Origin: Bacteroides sp. 43_108
GTDB taxonomy: Bacteria > Bacteroidota > Bacteroidia > Bacteroidales > Bacteroidaceae
Length of the DNA: 64,000 nt
NCBI GenBank assembly: GCA_001915545.1
Contig: MNQS01000134.1
Span: forward strand, 1-64,000
Direction: 5' to 3'
Position numbers and translations under genes: made by a program. How positions within the stretch are numbered: position 1 is the first letter of the stretch; each line of letters starts with the position of its first letter. The notes beneath the pieces were generated by a model. That model worked only from the letters and a program-made list of their open reading frames with translations, was not told where the DNA came from and did not search any database. Of the stretch, positions 8,956 to 19,103 are shown one piece after another.

Positions 8956-10647
8956 TCATTTAAGACTGATTTTCAAAACCTTGCCACCCAAAGCTGGGAG
9001 ATTGGTTTTGACGAGTCCGTCAGGTTCGAGCACAATGTTTTCGGTTTCTCCTGTGAGGAGGTCTGTAGCCTTGAACTTCTTGCATCTCGACTTGATTTTC
9101 AGGCACTCAAAGGCATGTGCAGGAATCTTGACACTGCAATCTGAACCGTTTTCATCGAAGTTTGCAATTACGATAATCAGTTCGTTGTCTTTCTTCCTTA
9201 GGAAAGCATACTGTCTGTTAGGATTGAACTGCTGATTGTCGTAGTTCACGTACATCACGTCGAAGAACTCACCTTCTTTAACAGCCTTTTCGCTGTTGCA
9301 GATATTGAGCACCTTCGCGTAGAAGCTTCTAAGTTCCTTTTCCTCGTCGTTCAGTTTCGCACCGTCAAACTTGCCGCCATTTCTCCATCTCTTGATGGTG
9401 TCTATTGTCCAGTAGTCGAATATTGTTGTGCGACCGTCGCGACCGCTGAAGCCTTCTTCATCCATGCCTCTCTCTCCGAGTTCCTGTCCGAAGTAAACCA
9501 TCATCGGATTCGTGTTCATCAGTGCAGAAACCAACATCGCCGCCTTGCCCTTTTTAGCGTTTCCCGAGAAGAAGTCCGACGCAATTCTCTGTTCGTCGTG
9601 GTTCTCCAGGAAGTTGAGCATGTGTCCGGATATGTCGTTCACACTCTGCCAGCATCCGGTGATGCACGAAGCTGGTGCTCCGTTCATTACTGATTTCAGC
9701 GTGTCATATAAACCGACCTTGTCATACAGATAATCAAACTTACCGTTGAACAAGTAGTTTCTGTATTCATTCGGATTATAAACCTCGGCAATGAATATCA
9801 CCTTCGGATATTTCTCCTTAACCTGCGGAATTGCCCATCCCCAGAATTCGCATGGCACCATTTCTGCCATGTCGCATCTGAATCCGTCAATGTCCTTTCC
9901 TGCCCAAAACATCAGTATGTCGAGCATCTTGTGCCATGTGTTCGGGACTGGAGAGAAGTGTCTCTGTCCTCCGCCCATATAGTCGATGCCGTAGTTGAGC
10001 TTTACTGTTTCGTACCAGTCGTTTATGCATGGACTTTCGTTGAAACAGTCGTTGCCGGTAGCCTTTGCCGGACGTTCAATGTATGGAGTACCGCTGTTGT
10101 CTCTTACGTCAAACTGTGGAGCGAAGTCTCTTCCCGGTATGTAGTAAAAATTGTTTTCTGTGCTGAATGCCATACCCTTGTTGTCCGTCTCACCGAGATC
10201 CTTGACTCCCTCTGGCTTGGCATCCGAACAGTATTGTCTGGCAACGTGGTTGGGAACGAAGTCTATTATGACCTTGAGGCCGGTTCTGTGCGTCCTTGCC
10301 ACAAGATTCTGAAATTCCTTCATCCTGTCTTCCACCTTGACAGCCAGATCCGGATCTATGTCGTAATAGTCCTTGATGGCATACGGACTTCCGGCCTTGC
10401 CCTTCACCACAGCCTGATGGTCGCGCTTTATGCCGTATGTGCTGTAGTCTGTTTGTGTGGCATGTTCAATTATGCCGGTGTACCATATATGAGTACAACC
10501 AAGACCCTTGATATTTTCAAGAGCCTTGGTTGTAAAGTCAGCCATCTTACCACACCCGTTTTCTTCCAGTGTTCCGTTCTTTACGTTTTTCGTACCGTTG
10601 GCACCGAACAGACGGGTGAAAACCTGATAGATAACTATTTTGTCCAT
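8956..10647 (-). CDS. GH13 alpha-amylase-family glycoside hydrolase
   Basis: 563 residues without a signal peptide, so probably cytoplasmic. The TIM-barrel active site is readable: DFVPNH (about 129-134), GFRCDMAE with nucleophile D259, FIAEVYN with acid/base E288, and FLENHDEQ with D351. An all-beta C-terminal domain follows. Likely acts on short alpha-glucans, but exact specificity cannot be read. Starts 9 bp after the fabD stop codon, so the two are co-transcribed, an unexpected pairing of glycogen/starch metabolism with fatty-acid synthesis that also occurs in relatives, to my recollection. Confidence 0.92.
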   Translation of the reverse strand: MDKIVIYQVFTRLFGANGTKNVKNGTLEENGCGKMADFTTKALENIKGLGCTHIWYTGIIEHATQTDYSTYGIKRDHQAVVKGKAGSPYAIKDYYDIDPDLAVKVEDRMKEFQNLVARTHRTGLKVIIDFVPNHVARQYCSDAKPEGVKDLGETDNKGMAFSTENNFYYIPGRDFAPQFDVRDNSGTPYIERPAKATGNDCFNESPCINDWYETVKLNYGIDYMGGGQRHFSPVPNTWHKMLDILMFWAGKDIDGFRCDMAEMVPCEFWGWAIPQVKEKYPKVIFIAEVYNPNEYRNYLFNGKFDYLYDKVGLYDTLKSVMNGAPASCITGCWQSVNDISGHMLNFLENHDEQRIASDFFSGNAKKGKAAMLVSALMNTNPMMVYFGQELGERGMDEEGFSGRDGRTTIFDYWTIDTIKRWRNGGKFDGAKLNDEEKELRSFYAKVLNICNSEKAVKEGEFFDVMYVNYDNQQFNPNRQYAFLRKKDNELIIVIANFDENGSDCSVKIPAHAFECLKIKSRCKKFKATDLLTGETENIVLEPDGLVKTNLPALGGKVLKISLK

Positions 10648-10656
10648 TATTGTTTT

Positions 10657-11553
10657 TTATTCAAGTCCGTGAGCTGTAACAGCATCATTTCCTTTAGCAA
10701 TTTTTACAATCATTCCCTGAAGAACCTTGCCTGGACCGCACTCTGTGAAATCTGTAGCACCGTCGGCAATCATGTTCTGAACCTCGTTTGTCCATCTTAC
10801 AGGAGCTGTGAGCTGAGCGATGAGGTTCTTCTTGATTTCCTCTGGGTCAGTGTGAGGCTTAGCGTCTACATTCTGGTAAACTGGGCACTTAGGAGTGTGG
10901 AACTCTGTTGCTTCGATTGCAGATTCGAGTTCTTCCTTAGCCGGCTGCATGAGAGGAGAGTGGAATGCACCGCCTACCTTGAGTGGGAGAGCACGCTTTG
11001 CACCTGCTGCCTTAAGTTTCTCGCAAGCCTCGTTTACAGCTTCTATGTTTCCAGAGATTACAACCTGACCTGGGCAGTTGTAGTTGGCTGCAACAACGAT
11101 GTTGCCTGGTTTGCTTACCTCAGCGCATACCTCTTCGATAGTTGCATCTGGGAGAGCGATGATAGCGGCCATTGTTGAAGGAGCAGCTTCGCAAGCCTTC
11201 TGCATTGCAAGTGCACGCTTGTAAACAAGCTTGAGTCCGTCCTCGAAAGAGAGAGCGCCGGCTGCAACGAGAGCCGAGAATTCGCCGAGAGAGTGACCTG
11301 CAGTCATTTCAGGCTTGAAGTCGTCGCCCATGCAGAGAGCAGAGATTACTGAGTGGAGGAATACAGCAGGCTGAGTAACCTTTGTCTGCTTCAGTTCCTC
11401 GTCAGAACCTTCAAACATGATGTCTGTTATGTTGAAACCAAGTATTTCGTTTGCTTTGTCAAACAAATCCTTTGCTACCTGATTGTTTTCGTACAGGTCT
11501 TTTCCCATACCGGTAAACTGAGCTCCCTGTCCAGGGAAAACAAATGCTTTCAT
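10657..11553 (-). CDS. fabD: malonyl-CoA--ACP transacylase
   Basis: 298 residues. Transfers malonyl from CoA to acyl carrier protein for fatty-acid elongation. FPGQGAQ (6-12) forms the oxyanion side, GHSLGEFSA carries nucleophile S88, and GGAFHSPLM carries the catalytic His at about 198. Strong codon bias. Preceded by a promoter candidate and followed directly by the amylase gene. Confidence 0.96.
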   Translation of the reverse strand: MKAFVFPGQGAQFTGMGKDLYENNQVAKDLFDKANEILGFNITDIMFEGSDEELKQTKVTQPAVFLHSVISALCMGDDFKPEMTAGHSLGEFSALVAAGALSFEDGLKLVYKRALAMQKACEAAPSTMAAIIALPDATIEEVCAEVSKPGNIVVAANYNCPGQVVISGNIEAVNEACEKLKAAGAKRALPLKVGGAFHSPLMQPAKEELESAIEATEFHTPKCPVYQNVDAKPHTDPEEIKKNLIAQLTAPVRWTNEVQNMIADGATDFTECGPGKVLQGMIVKIAKGNDAVTAHGLE

Positions 11554-11590
11554 ATTATATAGTTTTTTTATTGGTTATTTTAAATTGATG

Positions 11591-11624
11591 CAAATATAGC
11601 TATTTTGTTTTGATTTAGAGCAAA
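11591..11624 (-). promoter_or_regulatory. candidate promoter of fabD
   Basis: On the minus strand TATATTTG (11591-11598) matches TAnnTTTG, and TTTG (11621-11624) lies 22 bp upstream, slightly more than the usual 19-21. The transcript would start about 30 bp before the fabD ATG. Confidence 0.5.
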
Positions 11625-11644
11625 TATACTCAAATGTATGATTT

Positions 11645-14600
11645 TCATCTTACAAGTATCTTACGTGCAGAGCCGTCTGAATACCGTACGATTATGAATC
11701 CTTTTTCCGGCTTTTCAAGTTTCATGCCCTGCAGGTTGTAATAACCAGTAATCTGTTTTTCACTGTCATCTTCAGCAGTGATGTCATCTAAGCCTGTGTC
11801 TTCCTTCTTGTCAGTTCTGAACGACATTTCCTCTCCGTAAGTCGTTTCCTTGGAAGTTTTCACGTACGTGCGGAATCGGTATTCAGTATCTTCCTTCAGA
11901 TTTTCTACAGTCGCTTTCATGAGAGTTCCTTCTGACGTTATTGTTGATGCGCCGTTTCTGCTTTCTGTTCTTTCACGGGTATCGGCATTTTCAGCTGGCC
12001 AATATTCGAATCCTTGTTCTGTCACGTCGTCAGATCCTGGAAGTACAGCACCTTTAAGTGTTGCTGAATTGAATGTTATTTCTGTAGGGGCATAGGTGTA
12101 TACGATTGGTTCAAAGTATACGTAAGCATCGGACGTGCAGAAGGCTATCCAATCTCCGTAATACGTTATTCCCGAATCCGACTTATAGTAAGGACGATAC
12201 TTGTAGTAAGTGTTTGAACTCAGATTGTTAAGTGAGCCGGCAATGATGCCGTTGTGTATCGGACAAGGTGATTGTGTGGAAGGCATTATGTCCGGTGCAT
12301 CGTAGCGTCGCCATTCGAAGCCGAATCTGAGTGAATCATCATCTCCGTTGACAGATGCACTTATGATTGCCTTCTTGTCGCTCACAGCTTGCGCCGCCTG
12401 CGTTTCGAACTTGATGGCTTCGGTTGTGAATGAAATGTTTTTCAATTCTAATCCTCCTTCTTCAGTATTTACAAAATAAGTTTTTGTAAAACTTGTATTC
12501 GGATCTAATCCGTAGAGACGCAGCACGTCTTCTTCATTTTCGGCAAAACCTGAATTCACGTAAGTTGCATCGATGATGTCGTACGAACCATTGAGTATGC
12601 AATATGTACTTCCCAACTTCTTGTCGATGTTGATGCCGATATCTTTGGTGTTGAAAGTCTTGGATATAGAAGATACACTTCCGTCACTAGTCGTCACGTT
12701 GAATGTTACGTAGCACGAACCGCCTGGTATGAGTCCGGTTATTGTCGTTTCGTCTCCGTCGCCATACTCGCCGAAATCTGTTTTCACAACTTCCGCATCT
12801 CCTCCGTATGTTCCCTTAAGCTTAACAGTGAGGTTTGTAGCTTCTTCCAGAATTATGTCGAGCACCATAGCTTCGGTGCTTACGGAAATATCGCCGCTGA
12901 CGTCGCGTCCGAAAGCCTTTCCGCTTACATTTATCTTGTGTGTCGCGTTGGGTGCTGCTCCTGTGAATGTCACACTGCCGTTTTCTGCATTCTTGCTGAT
13001 GCCGTTGAATGACGCTCCCTCAAGGCTGAAGAAGTCGTGCGAAGACAGGTTTATTGTTGATTGGGTAGTTTTCGTAAGTACAATTGCACGCACATCCTCA
13101 TACTGATAGTACCTTTCAACTGCCGCCGGCGAAGTCAATATATGTGCATCTTTCGGCAAATAAAAAGCTTCGTCAGGGAATGAAATGATATTCTTCAGAT
13201 TCGTACATTCGCCGAATGTTGTATATCCTATCTCTTTTATGTTGTTGGGGATATTTGCAAAAACAATGCTTTCGCATCCGTAGAATGCAAAATCGTTTAT
13301 TTTCTCGATTGTTTCCGGCACATAAAGGTCGCTGACAACGTTGCCGTTCAGTTTGAGCACATGAGCATACATGAGCGGGTTGGAGCTTCCGTCAAACTGG
13401 ATTGTACACCACAACGCCATATCTCTCATGTCGACATATTTCATGTTGGTGCAGTTGAGGAACGCATATCTATCCATGATTCTTACAGATTCAGGAATAG
13501 TCACCGAGGTGAAACCTTCGCCTCCTGCAAATGTATACCTCTTTAGCTTTTCAATATCGCCAGGTATCACCAGATCTTTAACCTCGCTGTTGTCGACATA
13601 GAGCCTGTGGGCGTTGTACAGCGGATTTGCATATTCGTTTTCCCAGTTTATCGTACACCACTGAGACAAATCTGTAATCCATACACCTTCAAGTCTTGTA
13701 CATCCTTTGAAAGCATTATTTCCTACGATGGCAAGAGTAGGAGCCGCATGAACAGATTTGAGTCCGTTGCATCCTTCGAACGCATTCTTTTCTATTGTGT
13801 AAACCGTATTTCCAAGAACCAGTTCTTCAATAAATCCCATATTCTTGAACCATGGCTTAACGGTATTTGTGTTGAGAGTTACTTTTTTCAGATTTGTACA
13901 GCTGGCGAAAGTGCTGTCGCCAATGTTGGTGATTAAGTTGGGTATCACTACCGATTCTATGCTTCCGCATCCGTAGAAAGCATAATCATTCAGTGCCGTG
14001 GTTGTCGATGGAAGTTCAAGCGATTTGAGCAATTCACCGTTTACGTACATATTCCTTGCATAGTACAAAGGATTTGCAAAGTAGCGTGTATATACGTCCG
14101 TGAAATTGTCGCTGAAGTCAATCTTGTACCACGAACTCAAATCCTTCACATTTATTCCCGTAAGTGATGCGCATTCAGCAAAAGCGCCACCACCGATTTT
14201 TTCAACGTTTTCAGGAATTGTGACAATTGCCAAGGCATCACATCTATTGAATGCCAGGCGACCTATGAAAGTTACGGAGGTCGGAATGTCTATAGATGCA
14301 AGAACTTTGCATCCGCTGAAGGCCGATTCGCCAATTGTAGTCAGTGATTCGGACAACTTTATAGAAGCGAGGCTTACACATGATGCAAAAGCACTCTTAT
14401 TGATTGATGTTACAGAATTAGGTATTGATATCTCTTTGAGATTCTTGCAAGTAGAAAATGCAGATTCATCAATCACTTCAATAGATGACGGCAAGGTTAT
14501 AGATGAAAATATGCCGTTCAAGAAAGCTTTTTTTCCTATTCTCTTGATTGTGTTGGGCAATGTGAACGACTGCACATTGCTGTATGAGAAATAATCGTCA

Positions 14601-15163
14601 GGAATCTCATTATAACCATTCCCAAGTGTAATTTTTGATATGGTACATTTCTTGAAAGGGTTCGTATCGTATGTAAACACCCTTCCCAGTTGTAGACTTT
14701 CCAACGGGCAATACTCGAACAGAGGACCGCTCCTGTATATTTCATGCCGGTTGCTGTCGTATATAATAAAGTCGCTGAGACTGATGTTGCTTTCCCCGTC
14801 TTCGAACACCACCTCCTTCAATGCCGTGCATTCCTTGAAGGCATCGCCTCCAATCTTTATTATAGAGTTCGGAATTGTCAAGGAAATAAGATTTTCGCAT
14901 CCGGTGAAAGCTTCCGCTGAAATTTCTTCAACGCTGTATGTTGTTCCGTCGTTGCTTATACTCGAAGGAATTACCATATTCCCCCTATAGTATTTGTCGT
15001 TCTGATACAGATGTCTGTATGTCACCCTCGCTTTGTTCCCGCTCAACAGGTCATAGGCAATGTCATCTATTATCACATCGTATGCATTGACGCATTCCCC
15101 AATAGCCACGAATGCAATCATTGCTGAAAGCATTCTTGCTTTAATTACTGAAAGTATCTTCAT
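11645..15163 (-). CDS. giant BspA-type leucine-rich-repeat surface protein
   Basis: 1172 residues. An N-terminal signal peptide (MKILSVIKARMLSAMIAFVA...) is followed by some 600 residues of LRR_5/BspA repeats (units such as IGESAFSGCKVLASIDIPTS recur about every 23 residues). Next come Ig/fibronectin-like segments, and a short C-terminal tail ends DGSARKILVR. BspA proteins are adhesins or surface antigens in Bacteroidales. The tail resembles that of the M6 protease at the right end of the window and may be a minimal sorting/attachment signal (inference). Its promoter region lies in an 84-bp tandem repeat array. No operon partner. Confidence 0.9.
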   Translation of the reverse strand: MKILSVIKARMLSAMIAFVAIGECVNAYDVIIDDIAYDLLSGNKARVTYRHLYQNDKYYRGNMVIPSSISNDGTTYSVEEISAEAFTGCENLISLTIPNSIIKIGGDAFKECTALKEVVFEDGESNISLSDFIIYDSNRHEIYRSGPLFEYCPLESLQLGRVFTYDTNPFKKCTISKITLGNGYNEIPDDYFSYSNVQSFTLPNTIKRIGKKAFLNGIFSSITLPSSIEVIDESAFSTCKNLKEISIPNSVTSINKSAFASCVSLASIKLSESLTTIGESAFSGCKVLASIDIPTSVTFIGRLAFNRCDALAIVTIPENVEKIGGGAFAECASLTGINVKDLSSWYKIDFSDNFTDVYTRYFANPLYYARNMYVNGELLKSLELPSTTTALNDYAFYGCGSIESVVIPNLITNIGDSTFASCTNLKKVTLNTNTVKPWFKNMGFIEELVLGNTVYTIEKNAFEGCNGLKSVHAAPTLAIVGNNAFKGCTRLEGVWITDLSQWCTINWENEYANPLYNAHRLYVDNSEVKDLVIPGDIEKLKRYTFAGGEGFTSVTIPESVRIMDRYAFLNCTNMKYVDMRDMALWCTIQFDGSSNPLMYAHVLKLNGNVVSDLYVPETIEKINDFAFYGCESIVFANIPNNIKEIGYTTFGECTNLKNIISFPDEAFYLPKDAHILTSPAAVERYYQYEDVRAIVLTKTTQSTINLSSHDFFSLEGASFNGISKNAENGSVTFTGAAPNATHKINVSGKAFGRDVSGDISVSTEAMVLDIILEEATNLTVKLKGTYGGDAEVVKTDFGEYGDGDETTITGLIPGGSCYVTFNVTTSDGSVSSISKTFNTKDIGINIDKKLGSTYCILNGSYDIIDATYVNSGFAENEEDVLRLYGLDPNTSFTKTYFVNTEEGGLELKNISFTTEAIKFETQAAQAVSDKKAIISASVNGDDDSLRFGFEWRRYDAPDIMPSTQSPCPIHNGIIAGSLNNLSSNTYYKYRPYYKSDSGITYYGDWIAFCTSDAYVYFEPIVYTYAPTEITFNSATLKGAVLPGSDDVTEQGFEYWPAENADTRERTESRNGASTITSEGTLMKATVENLKEDTEYRFRTYVKTSKETTYGEEMSFRTDKKEDTGLDDITAEDDSEKQITGYYNLQGMKLEKPEKGFIIVRYSDGSARKILVR

Positions 15164-15248
15164 ACAATTAGATTTTGGTTAAATAGTAATGAAATATTTG
15201 TTGTATAATCGCTTTTGTTGATTTGTTCACCCGTATGTGATTCGTTTG

Positions 15249-15279
15249 CAAATATAGTGAAAGGTGAGCGCAGAGGCAA
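15249..15279 (-). promoter_or_regulatory. candidate promoter 1 of the LRR gene (inside repeat unit 1)
   Basis: Minus strand: TTG at 15277-15279, 20 bp gap, TATATTTG at 15249-15256. A good Bacteroidota-type promoter about 86 bp before the ATG. Confidence 0.65.
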
Positions 15280-15463
15280 GCGAAAACATTTTTGTTTTGG
15301 ATTGCATATGCCGAACCGCATCCTATATTATGAAAATATAGTGAAAGATGAGCGCAGAGGCAAGTGAAAACATTCTTGTTTTATATTGCGTATGCCGAAC
15401 CGCATCCTATATTATGCAAATATAATGAAAGGAGAGTGCAGGGCAAGCGAAAACATTTTTGTT
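15250..15463. repeat. 84-bp tandem repeat, 2.5 copies
   Basis: Units begin at 15250, 15334 and 15418 (AAATATAATGAAAG-like starts) with an exact 84-bp period; the third is cut after about 46 bp. Shared landmarks are GAGCGCAGAGGCAAG, GAAAACATT.TTGTTTT and TATGCCGAACCGCATCCTAT. Each unit covers one promoter-sized segment of the LRR gene's upstream region. Confidence 0.9.
15417..15446 (-). promoter_or_regulatory. candidate promoter 2 of the LRR gene (repeat unit 3)
   Basis: Minus strand: TTG at 15444-15446, 19 bp gap, TATATTTG at 15417-15424. The equivalent box in unit 2 has decayed to TATATTTT. Confidence 0.5.
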
Positions 15464-15502
15464 TGCTGTATGCTTTTTGCTGAAGTGTATAAAAACAAAA
15501 AA

Positions 15503-15530
15503 AAGGAATGAGTCTTTCGACCCATTCCTT
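15503..15530 (-). terminator. terminator of the thrS-infC-rpmI-rplT block
   Basis: On the minus strand AAGGAATGGGTC-GAAA-GACTCATTCCTT forms a 12-bp stem with a GAAA tetraloop (one G-T pair) followed by a long T-run, 22 bp after the rplT stop codon. Confidence 0.92.
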
Positions 15531-15551
15531 AAAACCATATTTCAGAATGAT

Positions 15552-15896
15552 TTATTTCACTTTCTCAACGATAGCCTTGAATGCTTCGTAGTGGTTCATT
15601 GCAAGGTTGGCGAGAGTCTTGCGGTTGATCTCGATTCCAGCCTTGTGGAGAGCACCCATGAGCTGTGAATAAGACATGCCTTCCATTCTTGCAGCTGCGT
15701 TGATACGCTGAATCCACAGTGCGCGGAAGTCACGCTTCTTGCGCTTGCGTCCTACGTATGCATATGTCAAACCCTTCTCATACGCATTTTTTGCAACTGT
15801 CCAAACGTTCTTGCGAGCGCCGAACTGGCCTTTGACACGCTTTAAAATCTTCTTTCTTCTTGCTCTTGAAGCAACGTGGTTTACTGATCTTGGCAT
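15552..15896 (-). CDS. rplT: 50S ribosomal protein L20
   Basis: 114 residues, the usual length, with the canonical start [19 protein letters not shown] and the very basic N-terminal tail. Assembles early on 23S rRNA. Last gene of the conserved block thrS-infC-rpmI-rplT; the 118-bp gap to rpmI holds no obvious regulatory hairpin. Confidence 0.98.
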   Translation of the reverse strand: MPRSVNHVASRARRKKILKRVKGQFGARKNVWTVAKNAYEKGLTYAYVGRKRKKRDFRALWIQRINAAARMEGMSYSQLMGALHKAGIEINRKTLANLAMNHYEAFKAIVEKVK

Positions 15897-16014
15897 AATT
15901 TTGAATCTTTTTGAATGCTAGCGCCACCTTAATCTTCCCAGATGGTGAACTTTAGGCTAAACACTCTGTTAAACATTTTTTTGTTAGTTAAAATCTTTTG
16001 CTCGTCACAGTTTT

Positions 16015-16212
16015 TTAACGAAGTGTAAGACAATCGCGAACCTGCTTGCGGTTAGCCTTTACAACATTTGTTGAATGATCGAGGTTTCTCTTCTGCTTCT
16101 TAGTCTTCTTTGTCAGAATGTGACTGTGGTAAGCGTGCTGTCTTTTGATTTTTCCTGTGCCTGTGAGCTTGAAGCGCTTCTTTGCGGCAGATTTAGTTTT
16201 AACTTTTGGCAT
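16015..16212 (-). CDS. rpmI: 50S ribosomal protein L35
   Basis: 65 residues from the ATG at 16212, which gives the canonical [18 protein letters not shown] start; longer in-frame extension upstream is non-homologous and overlaps the infC spacer. Basic throughout, ending QVRDCLTLR. Between infC and rplT, as in most bacteria. Confidence 0.97.
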   Translation of the reverse strand: MPKVKTKSAAKKRFKLTGTGKIKRQHAYHSHILTKKTKKQKRNLDHSTNVVKANRKQVRDCLTLR

Positions 16213-16294
16213 TTTTTTTTGATATTTAATTATTACTGTAATTGGTGGCAACGTATATACCAGGACGTTACGCACACATAATTTTCTTTAGTTC

Positions 16295-16921
16295 TTATTC
16301 TTCAGCCTCGCCGTCTGTTTCAGCTTCAGCCTTGGCGCTTGCTTCCTTGGCTTTCTCCTCTGTCTTTGCCGGTTTCGGCTGTGCCTTCTTAGGTGTACCA
16401 GGCTTCTTCGGTGCAAGCATGATGCTCATACGCTTTCCTTCGAGTATCGGCATGCTCTCCACCTTGGCAATTTCCTCAAGGTCGTTTGCGAATCTCAGAA
16501 GGAGCACTTCGCCCTGTTCCTTGAATAGGATGGAGCGTCCTTTGAAGAATACGTAGGCCTTTACCTTGTTGCCGTCGTTGATGAATTCCTGAGCATGTTT
16601 CAGCTTGAAGTTGTAGTCGGCATCAGCTGTCTGAGGTCCGAAACGTATTTCCTTAACTTCCACTTTGACCTGCTTGGCCTTCATGTCCTTTGCCTTCTTC
16701 TTCAGCTGGTAAAGGAACTTTGAGTAGTCAATAAGTCTACAAACTGGAGGAACGGCATTAGGTGAAATTTCTACAAGATCAACGCCTTTCTCTTCTGCCA
16801 ATTGTATCGCCTTGCTAGTCGGTATTACTGTCGACTCTATATCGTCACCTACGATTCGAACTTCGCGTACTCGTATCTGTTCATTTACGCGATACTGTTG
16901 CTTTTTATTGTCAAATTTCAT
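16295..16921 (-). CDS. infC: translation initiation factor IF-3
   Basis: 208 residues. The N-terminal domain ([13 protein letters not shown]...[18 protein letters not shown]) and C-terminal domain ([14 protein letters not shown]...) carry standard IF-3 motifs. An extra Ala/Glu/Lys-rich tail of about 35 residues follows the folded part, as in other Bacteroidota. The start is ATG rather than the autoregulatory AUU used in enterobacteria. 69 bp downstream of thrS. Confidence 0.97.
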   Translation of the reverse strand: MKFDNKKQQYRVNEQIRVREVRIVGDDIESTVIPTSKAIQLAEEKGVDLVEISPNAVPPVCRLIDYSKFLYQLKKKAKDMKAKQVKVEVKEIRFGPQTADADYNFKLKHAQEFINDGNKVKAYVFFKGRSILFKEQGEVLLLRFANDLEEIAKVESMPILEGKRMSIMLAPKKPGTPKKAQPKPAKTEEKAKEASAKAEAETDGEAEE

Positions 16922-16990
16922 TAAGTTTGAGATTTTTCCTCTGTTTGTTTTAAATGTTGTTAATAATACGTTTATTTCCGAGGCGCAAAG

Positions 16991-18934
16991 TTAGAAATTT
17001 TCTGTTATATTGCGCACTTCTTCGTTGATTTTATTTGCAAAATCCTCAAATTTCATGCTTCCCTGGTCGCCTTCGCCCTGTTTTCTTACTGAAACAGTGC
17101 CTTCAGCCATTTCCTTTTCACCTACGACGAGCATGTAAGGTATTCTCTTGAGCTCGTTGTCGCGGATCTTTCTTCCGATCTTCTCGTTGCGTGTGTCAAC
17201 TGTAGATCTTACGTCAACCGAGTTGAGATACTTGTTGACCTTCTCTGCATATTCGTTGAATTTTTCAGAGATAGGAAGGATGACAACCTGATCTGGTGTG
17301 AGCCAGAGAGGGAAGTGTCCGGCAGTGTGTTCGATGAGCACGGCTGTAAATCTTTCGAGCGAACCGAACGGAGCTCTGTGAATCATTACAGGGCGATGCT
17401 TCTCGTTGTCGGCACCTGTGTATTCGAGCTTGAAGCGCTCAGGCAAGTTGTAGTCAACCTGAATTGTACCCAACTGCCAGCGGCGTCCGATGGCATCCTT
17501 CACCATGAAGTCGAGCTTAGGACCGTAGAAGGCTGCTTCGCCGTATTCAACCTTTGCGTTAAGGCCTTTTTCCTTGCAGGCTTCAACGATTGCTGTTTCT
17601 GCCTTGTCCCAAACCTCGTCGCTTCCGATGTACTTCTCCTTGTCGTTAGGGTCGCGCAGAGAAATCTGTGCTTCGAAGTCCTTGAAGTTGAGTGCCTTGA
17701 AGATGATGTTGATGATGTCCATTACGCGCAGGAACTCATCCTTCACCTGGTCAGGACGGCAGAAGATGTGTGCATCGTCCTGTGTGAACGAACGAACACG
17801 TGTCAATCCGTGGAGCTCTCCGCTCTGCTCGTATCTGTATACGGTACCGAACTCGGCGATGCGCAGAGGCAGATCCTTGTATGAGCGAGGCTGCCAAGCG
17901 TAGATTTCGCAGTGGTGAGGGCAGTTCATCGGTTTGAGCATATATTCCTCGCCATCTTCAGGAGTGTGTATAGGCTGGAATGAATCTTTGCCGTAGTGAT
18001 CGTAGTGTCCTGAAGTGACATACAGGTTCTTGCCACCGATGTGCGGAGTGATAACTTCCTGATATCCGTATCTCTTCTGTATCTTTCTCAAGAAGTTCTG
18101 GAGGCTGATTCTCAGTGCTGTTCCTTTCGGCAACCAGATTGGCAGACCTTTACCTACCTTCTCTGAGAACATGAAGAGTTCCATTTCCTTACCGATCTTT
18201 CTGTGGTCGCGCTTCTTAGCCTCTTCAACCTTTGCGATATATTCGTCGAGCATCTTCTTCTTAGGGAATGATACTCCGTATATACGTGTCATCATCGGAC
18301 GTTTCTCGTCGCCTCTCCAGTAAGCGGCTGCAACCGACATCACCTTCACTGCCTTGATCTTCTCAGTGCTTGTGAGGTGCGGACCCTTGCAGAGGTCAGT
18401 ATAGTTGCCCTGAGTGTAGGTTGTGATGTGTCCGTCTTCGAGCTCCTCAATGAGTTCGTTCTTGTATGTCTGTCCTCTTTCGCCGAAGAATTTGAGAGCG
18501 TCCTCCTTTGAAATTTCGTTTCTCACGAGGCTTTCCTTTCTCTGTACGAGTTCCTGCATCTTCTTCTCGATTTTCTCGAAGTCGGCGTCGCTTATCTTAA
18601 CGCCTTCAGCAGGCATCACGTCGTAGTAGAATCCGTTTTCTATTGCCGGACCTATACCGAACTGTATTCCAGGGTAGAGTTCCTGCAGTGCCTCAGCCAT
18701 GAGGTGAGCCGATGTGTGCCAGAATGCATGCTTGCCTTCTTCGTCGTCCCACTTGTAGAGAACGAATGCCGCATCCTCGTTGATAGGGCGGTTCAGTTCT
18801 GTTGTTTCGCCGTTGACGCCGCATGCCAGCACGTCCTGTGCCAGACGCGGGCTTATGCTTTCTGCAATCTGCAGTCCTGTTACTCCTGCCTCGTATTCAC
18901 GTACGGAGTTGTCTGGAAAAGTAATCTTTATCAT
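16991..18934 (-). CDS. thrS: threonine--tRNA ligase
   Basis: 647 residues with the normal order: TGS domain (first 60 residues), SAD editing domain with [11 protein letters not shown] and TDLCKGPHL, class II catalytic core ([16 protein letters not shown] motif 2; Zn-binding Cys in MNCPHHC), and the anticodon-binding domain near the C terminus. Charges tRNA-Thr. First gene of the translation block. Confidence 0.98.
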   Translation of the reverse strand: MIKITFPDNSVREYEAGVTGLQIAESISPRLAQDVLACGVNGETTELNRPINEDAAFVLYKWDDEEGKHAFWHTSAHLMAEALQELYPGIQFGIGPAIENGFYYDVMPAEGVKISDADFEKIEKKMQELVQRKESLVRNEISKEDALKFFGERGQTYKNELIEELEDGHITTYTQGNYTDLCKGPHLTSTEKIKAVKVMSVAAAYWRGDEKRPMMTRIYGVSFPKKKMLDEYIAKVEEAKKRDHRKIGKEMELFMFSEKVGKGLPIWLPKGTALRISLQNFLRKIQKRYGYQEVITPHIGGKNLYVTSGHYDHYGKDSFQPIHTPEDGEEYMLKPMNCPHHCEIYAWQPRSYKDLPLRIAEFGTVYRYEQSGELHGLTRVRSFTQDDAHIFCRPDQVKDEFLRVMDIINIIFKALNFKDFEAQISLRDPNDKEKYIGSDEVWDKAETAIVEACKEKGLNAKVEYGEAAFYGPKLDFMVKDAIGRRWQLGTIQVDYNLPERFKLEYTGADNEKHRPVMIHRAPFGSLERFTAVLIEHTAGHFPLWLTPDQVVILPISEKFNEYAEKVNKYLNSVDVRSTVDTRNEKIGRKIRDNELKRIPYMLVVGEKEMAEGTVSVRKQGEGDQGSMKFEDFANKINEEVRNITENF

Positions 18935-19103
18935 AATGTGTGATTATATTTTATATTCGTTTTTGTCTGAACACAATCGCCTGCAAAAATAGTGTTTCTT
19001 TGCTAAAAGTGTGTCCATGTACGCTTAAAAATGTTCAAACACCGGTTTTTTTGTATCGCTTCGCCCCGTTGCCGGCGGTGCGGCAAGGTCCGTTCGTGTG
19101 CAA

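Noticed and set aside
9931..11178. 415-codon forward frame opposite the amylase and fabD genes
   Set aside because: Shadow of two well-supported genes; Cys/Val-rich and without domain logic.
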